Positions 18,506-27,681 of a DNA stretch of 64,000 nt are shown here, piece after piece. The notes below the pieces were generated by a model that searched no databases, was not told where the DNA came from, and worked only from the letters and a program-made list of their open reading frames with translations. Where the stretch lies: assembly GCA_963747255.1 (NCBI GenBank), contig CAVVEG010000017.1, positions 558,001 through 622,000 on the forward strand, written 5' to 3'. A program made the translations under genes and the position numbers. The first letter of the stretch is position 1. Each line of letters opens with the position of its first letter. The stretch comes from CAIYRG01 sp963747255 (lineage in GTDB: Bacteria > Pseudomonadota > Alphaproteobacteria > Micropepsales > Micropepsaceae).

Positions 18506-19333
18506 TCACCCTGCCCTGCCCGGTTGCGCTGGCGCAGAATTTGCGCCCTCCGGCGCGGGAAAAAGCGCCGTGCTGCGTCCGGTTGCCCAATAAGCGACAA
18601 GTCCCTCCCATTCATGGGTTGCGATGTCCAGATTAAAAAGATTGTCCGAGAATTGCAGGCCGAAGGTGGGCGCAAGGCCGGTGCGGTAATCTACCGGCCA
18701 TGGCAGGAAGCGCCAGTTCAGTTTTCGCGCAATTCCCATGGCGCGCGGAATTTGCGAGGCGTGGGTGATGAGGAGCCATGTTTCGCCCGGTCGTGGACGC
18801 GCAACTGGTTTGGAGAACAGGAAGTTTTCCCAGCTGTTGCGCGCATGCTTCTCGAAGGTGATGCGTCGCATGTCGGCGCCAAGCTGTTCCAGCGCTGCCC
18901 GCGCAGCATCGACGTCCTGTCCTGCGGAGAAAACCACGCGGAGATTGGGATAGCGGCGCATGGCCTCGATCGCGGCGGCATATCGCCCCTCGGATTCGAT
19001 CATGGCCGCGGCGCCGCGAACCGCAAACGCGGCGCTGCTTTCCCCGCCTCCCAATATCAGCGCACCATCGGCGCGGTCGGGCCACGCAGGGTGTGGGAAA
19101 CGGTTTTCCAGTGGTGCAAGGCTCCACGCGCCCAATGGGAAAATGAGAACGATCAACAGCAGACCGGCGCATCCACCGGCGATCCAGCCACCGGAGCGCA
19201 GGTTACGGATCACGGCAACAACCATTGCGATGATCAGGATGACGGCGAGCAGATTACCTGGATTCAGCAGCGGTTCGAGAAACTTTGAGACGGTAAAAAA
19301 GTCCACGGGCGTGAGCGTGTTAATCGCAGTCAA
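18506..19333 (-). CDS. YdcF family (DUF218) membrane protein
   Basis: A DUF218/YdcF-like protein with two N-terminal transmembrane helices (NLLAVILIIAMVVAVI and WIAGGCAGLLLIVLIFPLGAWSL) and an extracytoplasmic domain: DGALILGGGESS, then SAGQDVDAARAALEQLGAD and WLLITHASQIPRAMGIARKL. Related proteins are linked to cell-envelope polysaccharide work (ElyC/SanA group); function here is unknown. The longest frame begins at TTG 19333; a GTG at 19306 (VDFFTVSKFL) fits relatives better. The IS701 element sits 9 bp upstream of the TTG, separating the gene from its native upstream region. Confidence 0.8.
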   Translation of the reverse strand: MTAINTLTPVDFFTVSKFLEPLLNPGNLLAVILIIAMVVAVIRNLRSGGWIAGGCAGLLLIVLIFPLGAWSLAPLENRFPHPAWPDRADGALILGGGESSAAFAVRGAAAMIESEGRYAAAIEAMRRYPNLRVVFSAGQDVDAARAALEQLGADMRRITFEKHARNSWENFLFSKPVARPRPGETWLLITHASQIPRAMGIARKLNWRFLPWPVDYRTGLAPTFGLQFSDNLFNLDIATHEWEGLVAYWATGRSTALFPAPEGANSAPAQPGRAG

Positions 19334-19342
19334 GCCATTTAG

Positions 19343-20869
19343 TCTTACTGAGTCAGAAGGTCGCGGGCTGATCGTGTAGGGACTCGGGTATTTTGAGGAG
19401 ATTCGTTTTTCGGCAAGAGGAGCTGAGATGGATCACCCGCGGTCTGACGCCAGTGAGTTGCGGTTTGAAGCTTATGTCGAGGGGCTTGTGAGCGTTATCG
19501 GCCATGCGGACCGGGCCCAGCCGCTGCGGGATTATTGCACGGGCCTGATGCTGCCCTGCGAGCGCAAGAGCGTGGAACCGATGGCGGCGATCACCGCGCC
19601 TGCGAGGGCGGCGGCGCAGCACCAGTGTCTGCTGCATTTTGTCGGTGAGGGAGGCTGGTCGGACGAGAGGGTCTTGGCCAAGGTGCGCGAGATGGTGCTG
19701 CCCAGGATTGAAGATCACGGGCCGATCGAGGCCTGGATCATCGACGACACGGGTTTTCCCAAGCAGGGGCGGCATTCTGTTGGCGTAGCCCGGCAATATT
19801 GCGGCCAGCTCGGCAAGCAGGACAATTGCCAGGTGGCGGTGTCGTTGTCGCTTGCCAACCGCTACGCCAGTCTGCCGGTGGCCTATCGTTTGTATTTGCC
19901 GGATGAGTGGGCCGCAGATGCCAAACGCCTGCGCAAGGCAGGCGTGCCTGAGGAGATCGGCTTCAAGACCAAACCCGAGATTGCGCTCGAGCAAATCCGT
20001 GCGGCGTATCAGGCCGGTCTGCCGCGCGGGGTTGTGCTGATGGACGCCGGTTACGGCGCCAACACCCAACTGCGTATGGACATCTCGGCATTAGGGCTGA
20101 CTTACGTAGCGGGCATTCTGCCGAACACCTCTGTGTGGGCGCCAGTTACGGAGCCGCTGCGTCCAAAGAATTGGTCTGGCCAGGGACGGCCGCCCAGGCT
20201 GATGCGCCGCGACGGCAATCATCGGCCGGTCTCGGTCAAGGAACTCGCGCTGAACCTGCCCGCAAGAGCCTGGCGTACCATCAAGTGGCGCGAAGGCTCG
20301 GCCGAACCGCTGTCGTCGCGCTTTGCACGGATTCGCGTGCGGGCAGCCCATCGCGATTACAATCTCAGCAAGAGCCGCCCGGAAGAATGGCTGCTCATCG
20401 AGTGGCCCAAAGGCGACAACGAGCCGGCCAAATACTGGCTCTCGACACTGCCGGAAAAGATTGCCTTCAACCATCTGGTCGATTTGACCAAGCTGCGCTG
20501 GCGTATCGAGCGCGACTATCAGGACCTCAAGCAGGAGGTCGGGCTTGGGCATTTTGAGGGGCGTGGATGGCGCGGATTCCATCATCACGCCACGCTCTGC
20601 ATCGCGGCCTACGGATTCCTGATCTCCGAACGGGAGACGATTCCCCCCTCAGCGTCTCGTGCCACCGGGCTGTTCCAGGCGCCTGCCGTTCCCGAAGGTT
20701 ACAAACCCAGAGGCTCCGCCGCTGCGCCCCGAACGGCACATTCCAAACTCGATTGCGACCATGCGACGACGGCTGGTTCTGGCCCTCGTCAGAAGTCTGC
20801 CGCGATGTCCATGCTGCGCCGCTCCAATCGCACGTCCGGCACAGCGCAAAAATTTATGACGCAGTAAGA
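19343..20869. mobile_element. IS701 family insertion sequence, 1527 bp
   Basis: Inverted ends TCTTACTGAGTCAGAA (from 19343) and, on the other strand, TCTTACTGCGTCATAAA (from 20869) flank a single transposase ORF. The 4 bp sequence TTAG occurs directly outside both ends (19339-19342 and 20870-20873), a YTAR target duplication typical of IS701. The clean duplication suggests a fairly recent insertion. It separates ydcF from the accessory nuclease-helicase locus. Confidence 0.9.
19428..20867 (+). CDS. IS701 family transposase
   Basis: A 479-residue transposase. The DDE residues are visible as Asp in AWIIDDTGFPKQG, Asp in GVVLMDAGYG and Glu in LRWRIERDYQDLKQEVGLGHFEGR. The first motif with KQG is diagnostic for IS701. 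LPARAWRTIKWREGS and WLLIEWP are other conserved blocks. The stop TAA (20865-20867) lies inside the right inverted repeat. Start ATG at 19428 follows a GAGGAG-like stretch (AAGAGGAGCTGAG). Intact, probably active. Confidence 0.95.
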   Translation: MDHPRSDASELRFEAYVEGLVSVIGHADRAQPLRDYCTGLMLPCERKSVEPMAAITAPARAAAQHQCLLHFVGEGGWSDERVLAKVREMVLPRIEDHGPIEAWIIDDTGFPKQGRHSVGVARQYCGQLGKQDNCQVAVSLSLANRYASLPVAYRLYLPDEWAADAKRLRKAGVPEEIGFKTKPEIALEQIRAAYQAGLPRGVVLMDAGYGANTQLRMDISALGLTYVAGILPNTSVWAPVTEPLRPKNWSGQGRPPRLMRRDGNHRPVSVKELALNLPARAWRTIKWREGSAEPLSSRFARIRVRAAHRDYNLSKSRPEEWLLIEWPKGDNEPAKYWLSTLPEKIAFNHLVDLTKLRWRIERDYQDLKQEVGLGHFEGRGWRGFHHHATLCIAAYGFLISERETIPPSASRATGLFQAPAVPEGYKPRGSAAAPRTAHSKLDCDHATTAGSGPRQKSAAMSMLRRSNRTSGTAQKFMTQ

Positions 20870-20994
20870 TTAGGGCTTTGACAAAAGCACGGCGGCTGAG
20901 CGCAAAGATCGACCATTCGTCTGGCGGATGCCTGAAGGATGTATCATGAATTAGACAAATCGCAGGTGATTCAGGAGCAGGAGGGCGGCAGGAA

Positions 20995-21162
20995 ATGAAA
21001 TCGGAACAATCGGATCACTTGCTGAAGGCGTCGTTGTACGTTCTCAACATGATCCCGAGACGCACGCTACGAGGTCTCGCATATGAGTTCCAATATACGG
21101 ACACTTATGAACTGGCGAGTGCGATCGATCAATATTTCAAAGAAAAGAGCGCGGAAAAATAA
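20995..21162 (+). CDS. Small hypothetical protein (55 aa) before the nuclease-helicase
   Basis: An ORF of 55 residues starting MKSEQSDHLLKASLYVLNMI and ending DQYFKEKSAEK, with a GGCAGGA site just before the ATG. It is charged, predicted mostly helical, has no transmembrane segment, and shows no family I recognise. It ends 50 bp before the DUF2075 gene on the same strand, so cotranscription is likely. Base composition is lower in GC than the flanking core genes, like the next gene, which suggests joint acquisition. It could be an accessory or immunity factor; that is inference. Confidence 0.5.
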   Translation: MKSEQSDHLLKASLYVLNMIPRRTLRGLAYEFQYTDTYELASAIDQYFKEKSAEK

Positions 21163-21212
21163 TTTCGGAATTCGTCCACGCGCGATCGGTCGGTCCAGAA
21201 CACAGGCGAACT

Positions 21213-23170
21213 ATGGCAAGGGCTTACTACGATGGTTCCTCGCTGGAGGTCCAAAGGATGTCTCCGGACGAGATCTTCGGAAAGATTGTGCAGCACCATC
21301 ACTTTTCCGATGACGAGTCACAGAAGCGTGCTTGGTTAGTCGAAATTCGGCATCTGCAAGAGATTGCCCAAGGCGACGATCGACTGCATTTTTTCATCGA
21401 GTTCTCGATCCCCCGGATGGGAAAACGCGCCGATGTCATAATCACCTGTCGAGACGTCGTATTTGTAGTTGAGTACAAAGTCGGCGCGCTGACTTTCGAC
21501 AACTCTGCCGTTGCGCAGGCGGTTGACTATTCGTTGGACTTGAAAAACTTTCACGAAGGAAGCCACGACAAGATCATTGTTCCAGTAATCGTAGCCACGG
21601 ATGCAGCCCCGGAACAGAACCAATTCGATTTGTGGCGCGATAGCGTTGCGCATCCCGTGCGCGCCAACCGAGATGACCTCGGAAAGATTCTGAGAATACT
21701 AGCCGAGCGATATTCGACATCGGAAATGAACCCACGGGTGTGGGCAGAGTCGCCTTACCGGCCCACTCCGACCATCATAGAGGCGGCGCAAGCTCTCTAT
21801 AGAGGGCATGATGTTAAGGAGATCTCACGGAGCGAGGCCGGCGCTGAAAATCTCTCTCGAACCGCTCAATACGTAAGTACACTAATTGAGAATGCCAAAT
21901 CCGTTCGCTCAAAAGCGATTTGCTTTGTTACAGGAGTTCCGGGATCGGGGAAAACTTTGGCTGGTCTCAGCGTCGCAAATGATCGGATGAGGGCCCACGA
22001 TGACGAGCACGCTGTCTTCCTGTCTGGAAACGGCCCACTCGTCGAGGTGTTAAGAGAAGCACTTGCGCGGGATGAAACGAGCCGCAATCAGGGCACCGGA
22101 ATCGGCGATGCGCGACGGCATGCGAGCGCATTCATCCAAAACATTCACCATTTTCGAGACGAATATCTCCGTTCGTCCGACGCACCCATCGAGAGGGTTG
22201 CTGTCTTCGACGAGGCCCAGCGCGCTTGGTCCAAGGAACAAACCTCCAAATTCATGCGAGAAAAGCGTGGAGTGTCGGATTTTTCAATGTCAGAACCGGA
22301 GTTTCTTTTGTCCGTAATGGATCGCCACCAAGACTGGTGTGTTGTCGTTTGCCTCATCGGAGCCGGACAGGAAATTAATACCGGCGAAGCTGGGCTCAGC
22401 GGGTGGCTCTCTGCTTTGCGCGGCCACTATCACGAATGGGACGTCCACGTTTCGGATCGCCTGGATCATCGAGAAGGGCTCCTGATTGCGGACGATGTCT
22501 AATGCGTGGGCGCAAGCAGATAGTGCGAGCCTCGGAGCTTCACCTCGCAACCTCCATTCGGTCCTTTCGCGCAGAATCTCTATCGGATTTCGTCGCGGCG
22601 GTACTCGACGGGGAAACATCGAGGTCACGAAGCCTCGCTTCGCGACTGCAAGATTATCCCATATTGCTCACACGTGATCTGGAGAAAACTCGGTCATGGC
22701 TGAGGCAACGGGGTCGAGGTACTGAACGGTATGGCTTGGTGGCATCTTCGAACGCGCTACGGCTGAAACCCGTCGGCATAAACGTCAGGTCAAGTGTCGA
22801 GCCGACCGACTGGTTTCTGGCTGGCCCTGCCGACGTTAGGTCGTCATTTGCGCTGGAAGATGCTGCGACTGAATTCCATATTCAAGGACTGGAGCTCGAC
22901 TGGGTCGGAATGTGCTGGGATGCCAATTTGCGCCGGGAAAATGCAGAATGGACTTACTGGAATTTTCGCGGAACACGTTGGGAAAAGGTGCGAGATTCAA
23001 CGCGGGTCAATTTTCTCCGAAACGCTTATCGCGTGCTGCTGACCAGAGCTCGTCAGGGCATGATTATCTTTGTTCCAGAGGGAAGCATTCTTGATGTAAC
23101 ACGTGCTCCGCATTTCTACGATCGAACATTTGAGTTCTTGCAGGAATGCGGAATAACGCAGGTCCTTTGA
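21213..23170 (+). CDS. DUF2075 nuclease-helicase fusion (one frameshift)
   Basis: About 652 residues after repair. Residues 55-90 carry a PD-(D/E)xK-like nuclease core (IEFSIPRMGKRADVIITCRDV then VFVVEYK: E63, D74, E87, K89). A superfamily 1 helicase module (DUF2075) follows: Walker A GVPGSGKT at 241-248, a DEAQ box in VAVFDEAQRAW at 333-336, and near the end NAYRVLLTRARQGMIIFVP, the arginine-finger motif VI. The frame breaks at GCGGACGATGTC/TAA near 22500; one missing base restores SELHLATSIRSFRAESLSDF. Such fusions occur in defence islands, so a nucleic-acid-targeting role is likely but unproven. GC is visibly lower than neighbours. Confidence 0.82.
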
Positions 23171-23230
23171 GCCGCTTCCTGAACCGAGCATGCCGATCTC
23201 CGGCGTCACGCAAGAAATCCCACTCTCCTA

Positions 23231-24637
23231 CTAAGCTGCCAGAGTCGCTTGCATGGGCGCGGGTTTGTTGAGCGAGACGCGGACGAAGAAGGTCGTCCCC
23301 TTGTTCAGTTCGCTGCGCGCCCAGCAGGCTCCGCCATGGAGCTCGACCAGATTCTTGACGATGGCAAGGCCCAGTCCCGTGCCGCTGGTGGAAGCGGAAA
23401 GGTACTTGTCCACCCGCTCGAAGGGCAGAAAAATTGTAGCCAATTGGGCTTCACTGATGCCCCGCCCGGTATCGTTCACTTCGACCAGCAGATCGTTGTC
23501 CATGACCTTCGCGACCAGCGATACCGCGCCACGGTCGGTGTACTGAATTGCGTTTGAGACGATGTTGAGCAGCACCTGGCGCAGCGCGGTTTCATCGCCG
23601 CGCATGGAAAGATCGCCGCAGTGGTCTTCAAGCGTGATTTGCAGCCCCTTTTCCTGCGCCCTGACGCGTGTGATCCGGATGCATTCCTGCAGCATGCGCG
23701 AAACCGGAAATTCGCGGATGTTCAATTGCAGCTTGCCGGACTCGATCTTGGCCAGATCGAGAATCTGATTGATGACGGACAGCAGATGCCTGCCGCTGGC
23801 GAGAATATCACCGGCATAAATTGCATGCTTGCTGGCGCCGGGACCCAATTGATCGCGGATCAGTTCCGAAAAGCCGATAATCGCGTTCAGCGGCGTTCGC
23901 AATTCGTGGCTCATATTGGCGAGAAACTCGCTTTTTGCGCGGTTGGCCTGTTCGGCGCCGCGGTGCGCGATTTCGAGAGCGTGGGCAATTTCCTCATTGC
24001 GGAAGCGCACCTCGATGGCGGCGCGATATTCCTGGGACAGGCGCCACGCATTGCCGAGTATCAGACCGGCGAAGGGCGGCAGCGCGACAGCAAAAACAAG
24101 AGCGAGATTGCCTCCTTGGACAAGGAACGCGGCCTCTCCGACGAGGGAAAGCGTCGCAAGATTGATCACAAGCACCATTCGCAGCGGGTAGAGCAGAAAA
24201 AAGCCGTGCACCATCGCGCCAAGCAAAAGAGCGCAGAGCAGCGCTTCGTTGACCGGGTTTCCGGGCGAGATGAACGCGGGCACCATCAAGCCCCATAGCG
24301 CGCCATGAGCACCCCACAGAATCGACAGGCGGCGCTTCCACGCAGCAGAGGGCAATTGCCATTCGGTTCGACGGTAATGCAGCAGCACTGCATATGCCGC
24401 GGCGGACCAGATCAGTGCCGCGCTGAGCCAAAGCCACCACCACGGAGTAGGCGCAGTGCGCAGACTCGGGAAAACGCCTGACATGAGAATGACGACCAGA
24501 AGCGCGAAAGGTATCGAATTGAGGCACTGAAGCCAGACGCCAAATACGAGGCGAACCAGTTCGCCGTCGACGCGTTCTTTCAGCGCTTGCGGGTCTGAAA
24601 CGGAACTGGATGTCATCATTCGTGCAGTCGCGTTCAA
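23231..24637 (-). CDS. Membrane sensor histidine kinase (orphan)
   Basis: A 468-residue histidine kinase. The N-terminal third has about six hydrophobic segments (for example LNSIPFALLVVILMSGVF and WWWLWLSAALIWSAAAYAVLL) with no large periplasmic domain. Then come a coiled linker, the H-box FLANMSHELRTPLNAIIGFSEL, the N-box NIVSNAIQYTD, and G boxes VNDTGRGIS and GTGLGLAIVKNLVELHGG. No response regulator is adjacent, so the partner is elsewhere. Start MNATARMM. The upstream gene is 219 bp away and separated by a terminator. Intact. Confidence 0.9.
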   Translation of the reverse strand: MNATARMMTSSSVSDPQALKERVDGELVRLVFGVWLQCLNSIPFALLVVILMSGVFPSLRTAPTPWWWLWLSAALIWSAAAYAVLLHYRRTEWQLPSAAWKRRLSILWGAHGALWGLMVPAFISPGNPVNEALLCALLLGAMVHGFFLLYPLRMVLVINLATLSLVGEAAFLVQGGNLALVFAVALPPFAGLILGNAWRLSQEYRAAIEVRFRNEEIAHALEIAHRGAEQANRAKSEFLANMSHELRTPLNAIIGFSELIRDQLGPGASKHAIYAGDILASGRHLLSVINQILDLAKIESGKLQLNIREFPVSRMLQECIRITRVRAQEKGLQITLEDHCGDLSMRGDETALRQVLLNIVSNAIQYTDRGAVSLVAKVMDNDLLVEVNDTGRGISEAQLATIFLPFERVDKYLSASTSGTGLGLAIVKNLVELHGGACWARSELNKGTTFFVRVSLNKPAPMQATLAA

Positions 24638-24745
24638 TTGTCGCGCAGGCTAGCAGAGCGCCAGTTAAGGATTTCCATACACTTGCTTCGATTCGGCCTA
24701 AGCCGGGCTATACCGAAGCACCGGCCGCGTGGGCGCAATCGAACC

Positions 24746-24782
24746 AAAAAAAGGGGCCTCGCGCCGTGCAGACGAAGGCCCC
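24746..24782 (-). terminator. Rho-independent terminator downstream of the 69 aa gene
   Basis: On the minus strand GGGGCCT (24782-24776) pairs with AGGCCCC (24759-24753) around a 16-base loop and is followed by seven Ts (24752-24746). It lies 73 bp after the stop of the small gene at 24856 and insulates it from the histidine kinase. Confidence 0.8.
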
Positions 24783-24855
24783 GGAGGGAATGAGCCGATT
24801 GGGAGGAGGTGGTCGGCCCACAGGCAACAATGAAAAGAACTGTAGCAGTTAACGG

Positions 24856-25065
24856 TTACCAGCCGGTTACCGGAACAGTTGATTGGGGCAGGAAGTCGGT
24901 TTTGGACGTTCCGCCGCGCCGCATGTGGTACTCCAGTTGATTGGCCATGGATTCCCAGTGTTCGGCCAGCTGCAGCATCTGGGCGCGCGACTCCGGATAA
25001 ATCTGGCTGTTTGCCCTGGACCGCAATTCTTCCGACAACTGACGATATTTTCCGAGGTGGTCCAT
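24856..25065 (-). CDS. Small helical protein (69 aa), YR-x-LAEHWE type
   Basis: Starts MDHLGKYRQLSEELRSRANS. The pattern YRxxAEExRxxA...PExRxxMLxLAEHWExMAxxLE is shared in outline with the two other small proteins at 27179 and 27460. These look like short helical hairpins of the kind common as unnamed genes in alphaproteobacteria; no function is known to me. The C-terminus is a tail TDFLPQSTVPVTGW. A terminator follows. The open frame extends 9 codons upstream to 25092, but the Met at 25065 fits the relatives. Confidence 0.65.
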   Translation of the reverse strand: MDHLGKYRQLSEELRSRANSQIYPESRAQMLQLAEHWESMANQLEYHMRRGGTSKTDFLPQSTVPVTGW

Positions 25066-25242
25066 TCCTGTCGCTCCGCTTTGGCAACACACGTAGCAAC
25101 ACTGCCTTAAAACTCCCTTATTGGGCGTTCCCCCAGAACAGACGCGGCATTTTCGAAGCTGAGTGAGCCCCGTTCTCGTCCTTGACAGGTTTCGGGTAAA
25201 GCGTGACCGTGGCCGTGCGTCAGAACAGATCAGGGGGATTTG

Positions 25243-26139
25243 ATGGGCCGTATCACACTCGCGGCGATTATTTACTGCGCATTTCTTGCCAGTGCGGCTG
25301 CGGAGCCTCCTCCGGAACCGATCGTGCGGCTGATCACAGAGGCAGCGAAGACCGGGAATGCCGTCATGCTTCGGGACGCCGCCGATCTTGCAAAAAGGAC
25401 CTATCCCGGTTCTGCCGCCGAAATCGATGCTCTCGTCGCAAATCTGCAGGCGCAGGCCGAAGCCGCCCGAATTGCGAAACTGCAGGAGCAGGGGTTTCTT
25501 GAAGGTTGGTCCGGCGAAGGCGAAATCGGCGCATCCCAGACTACCGGATCATCGCGAAACACCACGATCGCTGCCGGAATAAAACTTAACAAGATCGGCC
25601 TCGACTGGCAACATCATCTCGCCGGGCTTGTCGACTATCAGCACAGCAATGGCAGCACGACCGCCAACCGCGAGGTCGCCAGCTATGAAGCGGATTACAA
25701 ATTCTCGCCGCTGTTTTTTACAAATGGGTTGCTGCAATGGGAACAGGACCGCTTTGCGGGTTTCAATCATCGCTTCACGGAATCGCTCGGCCTTGGATAT
25801 GTGATTTTAGGCGGGCCGGTGTTTGCATGGCAGGTTTCCGCCGGCCCTGCACTCCGGCAGGCCAGTTTCATCAACGGCCGCACGGAGAACGATATATCCG
25901 GCCGGGGCGCCACTTCGTTCCTCTGGAACATCACGGCCGCAACCGTGTTCAGCGAGGACGCGGGATTTTACCTGGGCGGACGCGACAATACCTATTCGTC
26001 AACCACCGCCATCACGACCAAGATCTTCGGCGATCTTTCGGCACGTCTGTCGTTCAATATCAATATTGAAAGCAGCCCGCCGCCCGGGATCGAGAACACC
26101 AGCACGATTTCACGCTTCACGCTGGTGTATAATTTCTGA
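25243..26139 (+). CDS. DUF481 outer membrane beta-barrel protein
   Basis: A 298-residue exported protein: signal peptide MGRITLAAIIYCAFLASAAAE, a short helical region (EPIVRLITEAAKTGNAVMLRDAADLAKRTYP), then the DUF481 barrel beginning GWSGEGEIGASQTTGSSRNTTIAAGI with alternating hydrophobic strands and ending in the outer-membrane signature RFTLVYNF. Relatives (YdiY) are salt-induced outer membrane proteins of unknown role. An AGGGGGA stretch precedes the ATG at 25243. TTGACA at 25182-25187 may be a -35 element. A strong hairpin overlaps the stop. Confidence 0.85.
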   Translation: MGRITLAAIIYCAFLASAAAEPPPEPIVRLITEAAKTGNAVMLRDAADLAKRTYPGSAAEIDALVANLQAQAEAARIAKLQEQGFLEGWSGEGEIGASQTTGSSRNTTIAAGIKLNKIGLDWQHHLAGLVDYQHSNGSTTANREVASYEADYKFSPLFFTNGLLQWEQDRFAGFNHRFTESLGLGYVILGGPVFAWQVSAGPALRQASFINGRTENDISGRGATSFLWNITAATVFSEDAGFYLGGRDNTYSSTTAITTKIFGDLSARLSFNINIESSPPPGIENTSTISRFTLVYNF

Positions 26140-26162
26140 CAACGCTGTTGTTGTCAGAAATT
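26131..26162 (+). terminator. Perfect 13 bp hairpin overlapping the DUF481 stop codon
   Basis: AATTTCTGACAAC (26131-26143) pairs perfectly with GTTGTCAGAAATT (26150-26162) around a 6-base loop. The left arm contains the last codons Asn-Phe and the TGA stop (26137-26139). It is followed by TCTTTCGTT, a weak T-rich tail, so it probably ends the transcript and could also protect the message. Confidence 0.75.
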
Positions 26163-26325
26163 TCTTTCGTTGTTCGCCGCCATCAGCCGGCACTCGGCGG
26201 CATGTTGCAGGAACCCTGCGACATTATCCATTCACACTTCCCCGGCAGCCAGCTTCTGAAGAAAGCTACCGCAACACCCGGCGCCAGACCTGCGCGCTCT
26301 GTGATAAGGCTGTGACATCGGCGGC

Positions 26326-27024
26326 GTGGAAACGAGTTGGTATCCCATGATGTGGCTGAATTCGGTCGCTGCCCTGTTCTGGATTGTCCTGACCGGCGCG
26401 GTTCTGTTCTGGCCGGCCGGAACGCTGGATTGGCCGAATGCCTGGATTTTTCTGGTGGAGTTCATTGTGGCAGGTGGCGCCATGACATACTGGCTCGCGC
26501 GGCACGACCCCGGCCTTCTGAAGGAGCGCATGGGCAGTCCATTCCAGAAGGGGCAGGAGCCCGCGGACCGGGCATTTATGCTGATCATCATCGTGCTTTG
26601 GTATGGTTGGCTGACTCTGATGGCGCTCGATGTGAAGCGCTGGAGAGTTTCGCATATGCCGGAAACCCTGATGCCCGGCGGAGCAATCCTGATTGCAATC
26701 GGGTTTTTCGTGGTCTGGCGGACCTTTCAGGAGAATTCATTCGCCGCACCGGTGATCCGGATTCAAAGAGAGCGCGGGCAACGCGTCATCAGCACCGGCC
26801 CATATCGCATTGTGCGCCACCCGATGTATGCGGGAGCGACATTGTACCTGACGGGAATCCCGTTCCTGCTGGGATCATGGCTTGGGCTTCTGGCTTTGCC
26901 ATTGATCGTTGGCGCGCTCACCATGCGCATCTTCATTGAAGAGGCCGCGCTGCGAAATGGCCTGCCCGGCTACGGGGAATATGCCGATCGCGTGCGCTAC
27001 AGGTTGATTCCCGGGGTATGGTGA
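26326..27024 (+). CDS. Isoprenylcysteine carboxyl methyltransferase-like membrane protein
   Basis: A 232-residue integral membrane methyltransferase of the ICMT/PEMT type. It has five hydrophobic segments and the family SAM-binding motif TGPYRIVRHPMYAGATLY around residues 160-177, then EEAALRNGLPGYGEYADRVRYRLIPGVW, the C-terminal signature with conserved Glu-Glu. The substrate in bacteria is unknown. It starts at GTG 26326; the ATG at 26347 (MMWLNSV) is an alternative that still keeps the first helix. Intact. Confidence 0.85.
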   Translation: METSWYPMMWLNSVAALFWIVLTGAVLFWPAGTLDWPNAWIFLVEFIVAGGAMTYWLARHDPGLLKERMGSPFQKGQEPADRAFMLIIIVLWYGWLTLMALDVKRWRVSHMPETLMPGGAILIAIGFFVVWRTFQENSFAAPVIRIQRERGQRVISTGPYRIVRHPMYAGATLYLTGIPFLLGSWLGLLALPLIVGALTMRIFIEEAALRNGLPGYGEYADRVRYRLIPGVW

Positions 27025-27178
27025 GCCTGAATTCATCGCCGTATTGACCTCGCGTCAGGCGGCCGATTTGGGCGTCACAAGGCTGTCGTGAAGCAGCGAA
27101 TGCGTCGCAAAATTTTGCTGCGATTGTGGGGAACACAGATCGGGCTGCCGCGTTTTTGGAGCCTCGAAGCGAAGTGTC

Positions 27179-27370
27179 ATGTCTGCCGAACCGACAATCT
27201 TTGGGTATCGAAATCGAGCGGAAGCGATCAGGGTAATTCGCGCCACAACGCTCGACCCCGGCACGCGCCGGCTGCTTCTGGATGTGGCCGAGGATTATGA
27301 ACAGGTTGCGGAGATTCTGGAGCGCATTGAGCAGGTTCAGCGCGTGATCGGCAAGCGGCTGCCGGCGTAG
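27179..27370 (+). CDS. Small helical protein (63 aa), similar to the 69 aa gene
   Basis: Starts MSAEPTIFGYRNRAEAIR and continues with TLDPGTRRLLLDVAEDYEQVAEILERIEQVQ. The register YRxRAExIR...DPxxRxxLLxxAEDYExVAxxLE matches the 24856 protein and, more loosely, the 27460 protein. No transmembrane segment. Function unknown. It lies between the methyltransferase and its paralogue on the opposite strand. Confidence 0.6.
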   Translation: MSAEPTIFGYRNRAEAIRVIRATTLDPGTRRLLLDVAEDYEQVAEILERIEQVQRVIGKRLPA

Positions 27371-27459
27371 TCGCCAACTGACCGAAATGCCGTAGCCCGT
27401 CATACTGCGCGATGTTCTTGCCGTTATTGGACCACGGCTTTCCACGGGCACGCCGGCTG

Positions 27460-27681
27460 TTATCTTGAGGGCGTGGATTTCCGTGCGTTTGGCTCTGCAG
27501 ATTCTGCTGCAAATGCCTCGATCACTTCATCGATTTCCGTGGCCAACTGCAGCCACGATTGTGCAAGGTGAAGATAGGCAGCGCGCATTTCACGCGAGCC
27601 CTGTTCGGCGCTTTGTTCGGCCTGCTTTGCCTGACTTCGACAATAATCTCGTCGTTCTTCCAGGCTATCTGAAATGGTCAT
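27460..27681 (-). CDS. Small helical protein (73 aa), third member of the group
   Basis: Starts MTISDSLEERRDYCRSQAKQ with a GGGAGAAC site upstream. AEQGSREMRAAYLHLAQSWLQLATEIDEVIEAF follows the same helix-turn-helix pattern as the other two small proteins (Ala-Tyr, Leu-Ala, Trp/Tyr, Ala spacing). The C-terminal tail is Ala/Ser/Pro-rich. No function assigned. The open frame extends 12 codons upstream to 27717. Confidence 0.6.
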   Translation of the reverse strand: MTISDSLEERRDYCRSQAKQAEQSAEQGSREMRAAYLHLAQSWLQLATEIDEVIEAFAAESAEPNARKSTPSR

